A stretch of 64,000 bases of DNA from Liolophura sinensis (Eukaryota > Mollusca > Polyplacophora > Chitonida > Chitonidae): the NCBI RefSeq assembly GCF_032854445.1, contig NC_088301.1, forward strand, positions 17,991,223 through 18,055,222, read 5' to 3'. The position numbers were made by a program, and so were the translations under genes. The notes under the pieces are model-generated. The model was not told where the DNA came from. It did not search any database and saw nothing but the letters and a program-made list of their open reading frames with translations. Of this stretch, positions 48,527 to 60,000 are shown piece after piece (position 1 is the first letter of the stretch; each line of letters opens with the position of its first letter).

Positions 48527-48670
48527 TATTGACACAGGAGCCTCTCACAAATGCAGTCCCTCTGAGTTCAAGCCCAGCTTAATTGCTTCCTTTCCGGCCG
48601 TACGTGGCAACCTACGGATGGTCGTGCCCCCCCCCCCCCCCCCACCCCGTGCTCTGCCTGATATGATGTG
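48527..48670 (+). mobile_element. SINE family 1 at the inner edge of the inverted repeat
   Basis: It reads CAGGAGCCTCTCACAAATGC, GAGTTCAAGCCC and TTTCCGGCCGTACGTGGCAA, then a run of 16 C (with one A), then GTGCTCTGCCTG. It sits exactly where the left arm of the large inverted repeat stops matching the right arm. Confidence 0.75.
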
Positions 48671-48699
48671 CGAGAGCCTGAAGCTGATATATAAGCTTT

Positions 48700-50940
48700 T
48701 AATGCAGGTTTGTAAGGACTACACCGTACGGTGAACTCTTAGAAACTACACGTGTTTACTTCAAAATGTATATGGATAACATCATTTCAGGCGGTAGATA
48801 TTAGAGAGGTCTATAATGAGATTTAAACGCTATTAAACAGGATGTTGGAGGTAATTACCAGAAAAAGAAGATGCATTATAGATGAAATTTGTGATAAAGA
48901 TGCATGATAGAGCTTGGAAGGTTAAATGTTTTGCTGTGACAGATTACAAGTGAATTTGATTCAGATTCCGACTTTGGTGGCAAGACAAGGCGACTTAATT
49001 TAGTTGCAAGTTAGACCCTACATGTAAGAGGTGGATAAATTTAGACCTATTGTACGACGTAAAACCCCAAACATACATAGACCTATTTTATACTGTACTA
49101 TAGGCAATGTATTGTAACAGTAAACGAATAGAGTGGAAGCAGACAATAGTTATACTAGTAACTGCCATTCTATAATACATTTATATGTGCCTTGTTTTTC
49201 CAACTTTTCCCAAATGCAAGATGATGTGCTGAATGAAAGTGCTAAATGTGCGTGGACTTTATGAGGACCTTTAGATGAGAGCGTGTTGTATTAGATGATA
49301 TAGCTTGAGTTGTAAGTGACACATTTAATCTCATATTATTAAGCCAGTGTGAAATCTGAAGACAAACAAGGTTGTTTTGCACCTAGCAAAGGATAAGGCC
49401 TTCATTGTAAAATACCGAAGGGGCGATCTTTGCGAACAATGCGTGTGGTGATGATTCAGCTAATTCAGCTGAGTCGGGTCCTACCGTTGTCTTCGTCCAA
49501 AGTTTCCGTGATGTTTTAGCATGCAATTAGACATATTAAGTGTCGGTATAAACTTCAGTCATAGGCTAGTATCAGCGACTTAGAGGTCATGCAGCCTGAA
49601 CTGTTCACACAACGCTTATCAGTTCCCTGCATATAGATATGTTGATCAACTATCTGTCGTGGTTTGTGAACCGTTGGTGCCACGTACAAGAGTCAGGTTT
49701 CTTAAACTTTTAAAAGAGACAGAGACGGTTTAGCTAGTGGACAAAGGCTTGTAGACGATCCATGACTTTTTGTCACGGGTGTTTGATTGGTGGCAAGGAG
49801 GCAAAGAGTTATACTGCTGATTGACTCGTCAAATATAGATAATTTCATTAAGACAATGCTGGTGGCCTTTCGATTGATAGCATGGAGACAAAACTGAGAT
49901 TACAAATAGTCGACAACTATAGCACACAATTTCGAAGGCTGAAAGTAGACAATATCGGTACACAAATGACATAAACGTGCAATGTATAGTACTAAAAGAC
50001 AGTAGTCTGCAGCGCAGTTAAAACAGCAAAATCACAGTATAGGATTGGTCCCCAGATTGTCGGGCATGCTTGTAGAAGTTAGAGCTGATATTGCAGACAG
50101 GGTAGTGGTGAATCCTATCTCAAGGAGAAAAGAAGGATGAACACGAGTGCAATAGTACCTCATGATTCAGCCAAAAAGATAGACAGGTAAAAATTACGTG
50201 TGGACACACAGAGATACACTTGCCATCCTCAAACACAGATTCCCCTCCCAGTTGATTACATCGCAATGTGATATCGAAACTACATTCCCAACAATAAGGT
50301 CAAGCCACAGTTGATAAGACTACATTACATGTCATATGTCATATCGGAATCTCGCTTGTCCGTATATGTTATGTCTGTATTTGTATATCGGCTTGGTGGG
50401 TATGCCCAGACGTGCCCTAGACAGATCAACTAGTTAGAAGCAGAGTAGCCCGATCTCAGTGTTTTGACTCATACTTGCCATTTTTGTGTATTGTATATAC
50501 TTCATCAATTGGCCGCGGGCTGCATGCAAACTGGTGCGTTATTCCCGGCTCATTCTACATGTACCCATGTACTAAATCAAGCTGACAATGACTTTAAATT
50601 AGAGTCAGTTAGAGTGCTTAGAATTAGAGTGCCTATGGTTTCTTTAAAATAGAAGGAATACACTACAAACACGCAAGGGGAAACAGCTGATTAATGTCGT
50701 ACTATTTCACAGTGTATCACATCCAACATTTAAAATATTATGAACTAACTTTGTCACAAATCTTAAAGAGAAAACAAAACATATACATAAATGATATAAA
50801 GTATATTTGACATTATATGTTTGAATTGTTTGAAAAGAGTTGTCATGACAACTGTTTGGAAGTCTTAACCTTGTTAAGGCTCACAGCTTTATAAGGGCTA
50901 TACTGAAAAATTACATATTTTCAAACATATTGATATGCTC
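48700..50940. other. Spacer of the large inverted repeat
   Basis: AT-rich sequence between the two arms. I see no conserved domain, splice-consistent exon or known repeat in it. The longest open frames are short and unremarkable. Confidence 0.5.
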
Positions 50941-53834
50941 AACGTGCCTTTATGTAACCCGAATATACGTGTTTTCAGTAAAATGTTTTTAATAGCAACA
51001 ATTGTGCAAGTCATGATTCGCCAGTCTAGAATGTTTCTTTATTCAAAGTGCTCGATGCATTTTAGTCGAATATTACTATATCTCTAAAAACAATTCATGG
51101 CGATTTTGTTTCACTTGTGGTGGAAATTTCAAGAATACTCTGAATAAACCAGTTCACGATGGTAAATTTAGAGGCAGTCGTTCTATGTATTATTCCGATC
51201 TCAGTTTAGAACTATTTATTTAGTTTTGCTTCTTAGCCATTCTTATACATTCAAAATACAGGTGATCAAATAATAAACCTGTGGTGCTGCGGCTGGAATG
51301 GCAGCTTGACACTGTAAGAAGAACCGAGCACAACAGAACTTACAAGACCGTCACAAGTGGCTACAGAATAAAGTCGGGATCAGGTTTTCACTGCAGTCCT
51401 ACGTTGTATTAAATGCCTATAAGCATGTTGAGTCTGAGGTTCTTTGTGGTTATGTGAAGGGGAAACGCCTTGCGGCTTTAGTGATACGTAAACTGTATGT
51501 AACGAACTCCTCACTGTAGTTTGCTGGGTCCAGTTTTAATGTCGATAAAGATGAATAATCAGCACGATCAGTGTGCCATTGACGGAGTTTGGTGTATTGG
51601 TAGACAGGTTTTTCCGTTAATGTATATTAACGTATATATGAGAATTTCGTCGCGCGTCTGAACAAACTGGACATGCATTAAAAACCTAGTCGCCTACCAC
51701 AGTCACCTAAACAAGGCTCATGCAGCCGCCTAAGAGTTCATTAAATGTTTTCGTTTTTTTCGCTCTTATCTAGGCAGATCTTACTTCGCGGGGCATGTGA
51801 GACTGGTTGACATAAACAATTTTTTCCAGCACGTTGGCTATCGCTGTATAGTCGGTCTAAATTTATGCCCTTTTTAATGTTAGGGCCAAGCATATATCGC
51901 AATTAAGTTGTCCAGTCTTGCTGCCGGAGTCTACTTCAGTGTGCAATAAACAAAAATGAATGGTACTATGCCAAAAGACAATTTACAACCTCTCGACATG
52001 TAGCATGCATGTTTATCCCGGGTTGTGTGGTATTTTGCTCCCATGACCTTAAATAATCAACGCCGCACTTAGTTCCGTCAAATAACAAAATGCAAGAGTT
52101 TATTGTATCCTTCATTAGTATTCAGCTAATCTCGCAAATTGGCCGTCCAACACTCAGCACGTCCTACCAGTAAGATGAGGCAAGAATGGAATTTACAGAC
52201 AAAAAACATTTAGCGAAACTTGAGTATACAGGTGAAAATTACACGATTATCCTTGTTCTTGCGACCTTGCGTACATTTCAAATAAAAGTTGTTACTGGCT
52301 TAACAAAAACTCTGCACGGACATGTATCCTTCAAAATTTAAAAAGTATTTATAAGTTAATATTGCTGTTTGAAAACCACGTGTCTTATTTAACATCTATA
52401 GGTTGCGGCCTCACAGGTCACCTGTCCAAGGACCAGGTTCATACCCAAAGTGTGTATTTCGACAGTTTTCACTACAGACTGTATCTTTTTTCTTAAGTAC
52501 TTAAATTAATGTCTGCAAAAACAATTGCTCGCCTTAGGGTATAACAGCTTAAACGTTTTTTAAAACATGCACAGTTAGCTTTTTCTTTTGATTTTAAACA
52601 GCTTATCCAGATACCATTTGTTTACCCTACGTAGGTGATTTCTTTCCTGTATGAGATCTACCAGCACTGTACACTATGGTTATCTACATTTTTTCCAAAG
52701 TGTCTGTTAATATAGTAAATGTACGTTAAAGCTAGAGTTGCATAAGACGCTTAACGCCTCAGGGGTATTCTTAACAACTGTAATGCTAAACTTCTCTGTT
52801 AACGTTACAGCGCAATAGCGTTATAGTCAATATCATTTGTTCTCAAAGTTGTTTTTTCTCCTAATTATACGTTAGTTATTGTGCTCGGTAAGAGTTTGTA
52901 CATAAGCGAATTTGTGTTCTTATTATGAGGTAAAGGACTAGATATTATACTGGTTAAGCTGTCCGGCACGAATTGTTCGCTAATGTCGAATACACGAGTT
53001 GGTCTAAATTCCTTTCGCATACTGGTTATTACCAGATCTTATCTCTACCAGTCACACGCTGTGATTATTTCCGTGTTCATAGTTTGACCGTGAGCAATAA
53101 TAGCTAGTCACGCTTCTCGAATGTCTATAACATTTAACGTCATGGAGCTGTTAAATAAAACATACTGGAACGATTTAGAACCTATTTAGATCTACTGAGC
53201 TTCATTTATAGCATGAAAAGTTTGCAATTAAAGTTGCCATGCGCAGGATTGAATGTATATTACCTTTATCAGCAATTTGTGGTGTTTATGCGTATGCCAA
53301 TGTGACAATTGTGAGAATTTTAATTGACCTTTGTTCTTCGCTGAGTGTAAGCAATCTTTTCTAATTATTATCTTCTGAACAATGGCTAGTTAATTAGTTT
53401 TTTCGTCGTTTGGGAAAGGTTTACTGTAAAGCAGTTTTGTAGATATCCGCCGTCGAACAGTTTTTTTAAACGCCAAAGACGCGCTAAGGTTGTCCCGAAG
53501 AGGGCTCGATTATAAAAATACCAAGGCGAGTATTTACGTCACATCCGTTCTTCTTCATTTAACAAACACACACGCACAATTCGAGTTCCATCTGTCGAAA
53601 TAGATTCGCCCTTCTGTTCCGAGCTTGGTTAATGACCAATCAATAGCACTCATGTACCACTAGGCTTTCTTCCCCCCACGCCCCCCCCCCCCACCTCCCT
53701 CGCGCCCACACTCCCCCCACCTGCATGCATTGAATATTTGAGATGACCACCATATATTTTTTTAATTACATTTTTAGTTTATTTTTACTTTTCCAAATCC
53801 AACTGGAATTGTCTATACAGACTGTATAACTACT

Positions 53835-54215
53835 TACAAACCATCGTCTACCATCGTGTAATCTTTGTGACTACTAATTCTCGTCTTTCACCGTGTGCTC
53901 TTTGTGACTACAAATCGTTGTCAACCATTGTCCGGTCTTGGTGACTATAAACCGTCTAAACCGTCGTCTGCAATCATGTGGTCTTGGTGACTTTAAAATG
54001 TCGTCTACAATCATGTGGTCTTCGTGACTATAAACCGTCGTTTACCATCTTCTGGTCTTCATGAGTACAAACCGTCGTCTACCATCTTGTGATCTTCGTA
54101 CCTACACACCGTCGTCTACTATCGTGCGGTGTTCGTGGCCACAAATCGTCGTCTACTATGGTGTGGTCTTCGTGACTACAAATCGCCGTCTACCATCGTG
54201 TGGACGAACGCCGCT
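53835..54215 (+). repeat. 36-base minisatellite, right block
   Basis: Same unit and same strand as the block at 44,055-44,750, about ten diverged copies. It resumes right after the outer end of the inverted repeat, as expected if one array was split by an insertion. Confidence 0.85.
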
Positions 54216-54370
54216 TACAGACCACTTGTCTCACACCATTGTGGTGAGCATATCTCTACATCACTCATGCTAAACTCATCAGATGTCGCTGGATTATCTC
54301 CCACATCTTCGGATTCATTCAGGAATAAAACTGACCACCGTTGTGTGCGTGAAAAATTCTTGAGTCTTGA

Positions 54371-54545
54371 GAAGCCTCAGTGGTCGAGGGGTTAAGTGTG
54401 GCACAATGGCCCGGGGACATCTCTCTAATGTGACCACTGAGAGCTCAAGTCAAGCTCATGCTGGCTACCTCTCTGGTGGCAGCAACCTGCAGATGGTCGT
54501 GGGCTGTGTCCGCTTTGCCTCAACTAAAATGCTGGGAACTATTTG
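54371..54545 (+). mobile_element. SINE family 1 copy, diverged
   Basis: It starts GCCTCAGTGGTCGAGGGGTT, has GAGCTCAAGTCAAGCTCATG, then GCAGCAACCTGCAGATGGTC and AAAATGCTGGG; the tail is missing. From here to 56,929 I see no gene. A 139-codon plus-strand frame at 55,868-56,287 has no recognisable features. Confidence 0.72.
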
Positions 54546-56929
54546 TCAAATATTTCCCAGCAAAGAAAGGTTTATCATACAGTAACTGAAAGTCATGCGC
54601 ACAAATATCGTCATATGGTGATTTTAGATTTTTAATTTTACAATGATATAAAGTCATGTCTTAGTTGAGAGTTAGCAGAGTTCTTGGGAAAACTACAACG
54701 TACTGCGTTACCTCGTTTGAGTGCCATTAAGCTCATATAGGATTGGGCAAAGTACAGTGTGCACTATCACCCACAAGACTCGTCTGAATGACAAGTGACA
54801 TGATTCACCCAGCCATTTTGCTAGTTTCTTTTGATTTGATTCAGTATCACTACGCATAAAGAGCGCATGAATCTGAGTTAAGAGACAGCTACCTCTAAAT
54901 CAAATTAATCATTCAAGTATATATCAGGTGAATAAAATGAAAACCTCTGAAGTTTCCGTGATATTAAATACATCAACTTTTGTTAACATCAGTACATAGA
55001 AAAAAAAACAGTACAGGAATGAATACAGCAAATGAACAATATTTTTAATTAATTAAACGCGTGATAAACATCTCTTTGCAACAGACAATAAAAAGTCTCT
55101 CGTGCTGAACTGTAACATACATAAATATGTTTATGCAAACAACTTATATAAGAACCGCCTTATAATGTTAATTCATATACATTTAAAGACTTAAATCGCC
55201 CCGTTTATGCGATAAACTCATGCAATTGACGACATAAATGAATACATTTATACAAAAAATGGAAGTATTTATAAAATACTGCGTGTATTTGTAAAAAGAT
55301 ATATCCATGTATTCTTCGCGAGTTTTTGACAAATAAACACACCTTTTATCATGTTAAACGTTAATTATAATGTACATTCTACTAATCAACACGTATACAC
55401 CGCCCTATTACAGCGTGATAACGTTAAAGCGTGATTTAGGCTAAAAGTGGAATTCAGGAGTTCTGAATACCCTGTCTGAAGGTAAAATAATTACTTAGTC
55501 TTCCTTACGTCGTAGGCTGGGTTTATGCACCATTTACCTAGTACATAACGTTGGGATACCACGGAGAGTTCTTGGTCAGACCCTCTATCAGGACATTTAA
55601 TAATTTTACTTCAAATATATTAACGAAGACTCAGACTATCTTGAAGATCCTCAACAAAAATTACGATCAACATCAGTTCAGATACAATCCCTTCTGGATA
55701 TTTTAGTTTTTATACCAAGAAAATACACGCTGCAATCGGAAGCATACAATTGATCATCTACACTGGAGAAACACTGGGAGCTTTTAATACTACAAAGTTA
55801 GAAATCTCCTGGGCGTAAATTTATTAAGGGCTTCAAAAATCAGATCAGGAGAGCAGTCAAAATGTAGTTGCAAAGTCAGAAATTGCAAATAATGTCTTTT
55901 CAGATGGCACATCATATGAACACTTCTCGCCTTATACTCTTTATTAGATACTGGTGTTTATTCATAAAAAAAACTATGTTTAGTAACTTTAGGAATGTGT
56001 TTCCAAACTGTCCCAGATATGTGTTTAAAAACAAAACACTTATTTTTTCTGCTTGTATGCCATGCACCATAGCAAACAAACAACTGCTTCTCTGTTACTT
56101 GTTCCCAATTTTATTTGTCGTTTGTATATCATATCCTTTATATTCTTTCAGGAAAGGTGTTTTGAGCTGTTGTGGGAATTGCAATTATCTGTTCAGAAGA
56201 TCACATTATTGCCTTGCCCGACATTCGCGCCAAACTTCCAAGTCCCAGAAATTCCCAGTTGTTGTTCAGATGTGTATTGGCAGTTAAGACCGGTATTAAC
56301 TTTAGTCTGGACTAAATGCCATTAGTTTTGCATTAGGTGAAATCCAATATATCGGTTTTAGATAGAAGTAACTTTCAATACACTTTTGAACTACCGGCTT
56401 TTTGATTATAGCCCCGTAGCATTGTAAAAGAGAATAAATAGCTTGAACGAAGGTTAGCATCGTGTACGAACGCTTTAAATTTGGCTATCGTAAACTGTGA
56501 AGCATAAACTGTTTTAAATTCAGTACATCCTCAATAATACGCCCTTTAATGACATTTGCCCTGTAACTGGGTAAAACCAGCAATGTTTCTAGACGCCGAT
56601 GGCGACATTCTCTTCTTGGATGAAACGCGATGACGACTTGTAATGAAATATTATCCAATCAAAATTCGACAAGCACAATGACAGCACTGCATGCGACGTC
56701 TGCCACAATAAGTAATTTACCTCAGTTGGAGTTGATTTTAGTTTTCATCACATTTGATACACAATCACATTAAAACAGCACAAATGGACCAGATGTCGGA
56801 GAGGTTTAGTCCATCAGGATAATCTCGGTTTTTGCAGAAATAGAATATAACAGCCTGGACATTGTTTTCAAGATCTGTGTGTCTTATCATAGATTGGCGT
56901 ATTCACGAATGGTTTCGTAAGGGTGATCT

Positions 56930-57089
56930 TCACAAGAATTTTTCATCACGTGTATCATACAAGCTCGACGGCTCAGACATTTCACTGTTATTCATAACTT
57001 CTGCGGAAACGGAGCTCTCCTCTGCTGGAGTACTGTTTGGTCCTGGGCCTTTAGGACCACCTGTCTGTACACGTGGCGGTTTTCTGCGG
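56930..57089 (-). CDS. Gene 2 short cytoplasmic tail and stop
   Basis: The exon is 160 bases, entering in phase 2, ending with TGA at 56,930-56,932. It begins RRKPPRVQTGGPKGPGP, then NSTPAEESSVSAEVMNN and SSLYDTRDEKFL. A basic stop-transfer sequence, proline-rich stretch and one potentially phosphorylatable tyrosine are all that can be seen. It shows no similarity to the gene 1 juxtamembrane exons. Confidence 0.65.
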
Positions 57090-60000
57090 CTAATGGAAAA
57101 AATGGGATGACCATGCGGCAGAAAAAATAAAACCACAATGAATACTTGTGTATCACAAATTTAAAACATATATTACATACTATGCTGTATATAGCAAATT
57201 TGAGATCAAGTGCGTTCTGTTCCTTTTCCAAACACTGACAGTAATAGCAGTACATGTATTACTCATAAAGCGATTGTACACGGGTTTAAAACTAGTGCAG
57301 ACTTACATCATAAAAATGATAATGGCTCCGGTGATCATGACAACAAGAGATATTCCGACAGCACTCCCGGCAATCACTCCCGTGTAATCCTTAGAGTTAT
57401 CTGATAAGTATGAAAATTTAAAATCAAAGTAAGTTTGTGAATAATTATTTAGCATGGGATTAGGGTGGTGTGTTGTTAGATCCTGGAGTAGAGGATATAG
57501 GGTCGTGTGAAGTTAGCCCTGGAGTAGAGGGGTTGTAAGCTGTTAATGGATGGGGTAAAGGAATAATATGCTGTTAGCTCCTGGAGTAGAGGGTATAGGG
57601 TCATGTGCTGTTAGCCCTGGAGTTGACGGTATCATGGCGTAAGCTGTTAGTTTATGGCATAGAACATATAGGGTCGAAAAGTGTCAGCTTCAGGCGAAGG
57701 TAGACATATCTCTTTCACAGACTTTGTTATAGATGGATTGTTTAAAACTAGCCGATCATCAATATACCGTTTAGTGAATGAACAAGATTGGGCCTGGTAA
57801 GGTATTACTTCTTAACAGTTTGTGCATAGTCGTATTCATACGAGAAGAGGTATAAATCAGCCAAAAGGGGGGGGGGGCACAATTGGTACCCATCGGTACA
57901 CTTTCTATACACTGTTGATATATGGTTTCTCCGAATTTCACATAGATGTTATTAATGATGTTATTAATGTATGTGGTGGAACTAAAGAAGTTTTTGTTGC
58001 TTTTGATGTCAATGTAGCGGTGACCATTTTTTTTTATGAAACACCGATACAATTGGTGGTGAAATGATATATTAAATCTGTGTGAGGAATTGTAGTATGA
58101 GAGTGGGGAACTCCCAAGTAGAGATGCCTTTATGCTTTATGTGTATCTGAGTGTCTATATACGTGTATTTGGGACTATTACATGGGAGAAAACCTACCAA
58201 AATCAGGTATATATCACCTCGTGTAACAGAGAAAATGACGAGCGCGTGCACTGATTATCTACTTAGAACAGGCTTTGGGGTTTTGTCTTTTCCCACACAA
58301 CATACAGAAACCTAAAACTATGTATATGGTGTTGCAGTCGAATCTTTGAACAAGGTTGATGCTTAGATTTACAGCAGAGCCATTACCTAACCTTGTATTT
58401 TCTAAGGTTCCAGCTGAATCAATTGAAGCCTCATTAATAGATTTCTTTTAACATGTATGCAGTGCTGTACGTATATTAATTTGGACATTAAAGGTAAAGT
58501 AGAAATGCTACAGAGACAGAGCAACACTTGCATTTTGCACCAGACCTCAGGTACACGGGTTACCTTTACTGATTCATTAATCAACAGCTCCAAAAAAATA
58601 GCCTGGATTATCTAAAGGTAAACGATCTTTTTTTAAAATCAAATATTAAACTAAGACATTTCAACAGGTTAACACAAATATCACATTTATTTTGACTCGG
58701 GCTTAGCTTTCGGAAGTACTGTAGTGTTCTCTAGAACTCATTCACCTCGTGTTGGCCTCATCTCCCGTTAATCATCAGGTAATAATAACTTCATATCACC
58801 TAGTTGCTTATGGGTAATACGGAGTATCACATCACAATTAACACTACTGTAAATAAAATGTTTACGAAATGAATCGACCAGCATTATGGTGGGAGGAAAC
58901 CAGGCAGAGCCCAGGGGAAATGCACGATCATCCGCAGGTTGCAGGCAGACCTTCCTAATAACGGCCGGAGAGGAAGCCGGCATGAGCTGGACTTGATCTC
59001 ACAGCGATCGCATTGGTGCGAGGCTCCTGCGTCATTACACTGCGCAAGCGCGCTAGACAACTGAGCCACGTAGGTCCCAATGTGAAACATAAATGTGTGG
59101 ATTAAAAACCAAGAAGATATACAGAATAAAAAGAGCAATTACAGACAAAACATTTCGGACATGTAACTTTTAAATAATGATGGAACAAATGCAGGTAAAT
59201 AACAATTATGTTGTTAGCCAATGGGAAATGCTCTTGATTTGGAAGGAGTTGGAAAATCTAGCAAATTGAAATTCAGTCACGTGACTCATTTCAAATGAAC
59301 ACTAAGGAAGTCTGTATACTCCCAAGTCGATGCGCCGGTTATTGTTTCTTTACATATGGAACTGTGGTCTTGTCTCCGCAATGACTACGTTAATTAACTC
59401 TACTATAAACAATACCTGTCAGGATAAGGCAGATTCCCTGTTAGGCCATATAGCCACATCCAAGGAGGTCATTGGATGGGGCGTAAATGTACTTTGTACA
59501 GGACTCTCTAGACAATGTTTTGTACAAGTATTTACATATACATAAACAGTTTCTTTCGTTGTTAGCAAAGGACTAATACGACATAAAATAAAAACATCTG
59601 CGCATTGTTTCACGGCATTGTACCCGAAGTTCTGCCCTGTATAAAACTTACCTGTGTCACATTTCTCACCAACATATCCCGGTATGCACCTGGGTGTTCT
59701 CTGTGGACAGTGCCCGGATATTGTGTTACATACAGTCGATCCCTCCGCACAGTTCCCACATATCTTCTCACAGTCTGCTCCATACGTCCCGGGGGTACAT
59801 TCTGATACATACACAATCAACAACTGATAACATAGGCTTACACATAGGCCATTTTCGCTAAGACCTCGACAATGGGGAACATAGAAGGTATCACAAACAC
59901 AATAAACAGAAAACGACTCTCGGAAAAAATGATCACAGCAAAGTTTGTCTTATCAGTTGGAAGGCAATACATTGTATAATTGAATAACGTATCTAATACA

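Larger units (their letters stand above)
44753..53830. repeat. Large imperfect inverted repeat, about 9 kb
   Basis: The left arm (about 44,753-48,521) and right arm (about 50,940-53,830) are reverse complements with visible divergence. The outer ends both read GTAGTTATACAGTCTGT inward. Inner matches include GTTGCTATTAAAA near 48,466 against TTTTAATAGCAAC near 50,997. The arms are separated by about 2.4 kb. The left arm is longer because of insertions, including a SINE-like element at about 45,060-45,365. No transposase or long coding frame was recognised in arms or spacer. Confidence 0.8.

Noticed and set aside
55868-56287. 139-codon plus-strand frame rich in F, I, L and C
   Set aside because: Composition follows AT-rich DNA; no conserved motif and no nearby exons.
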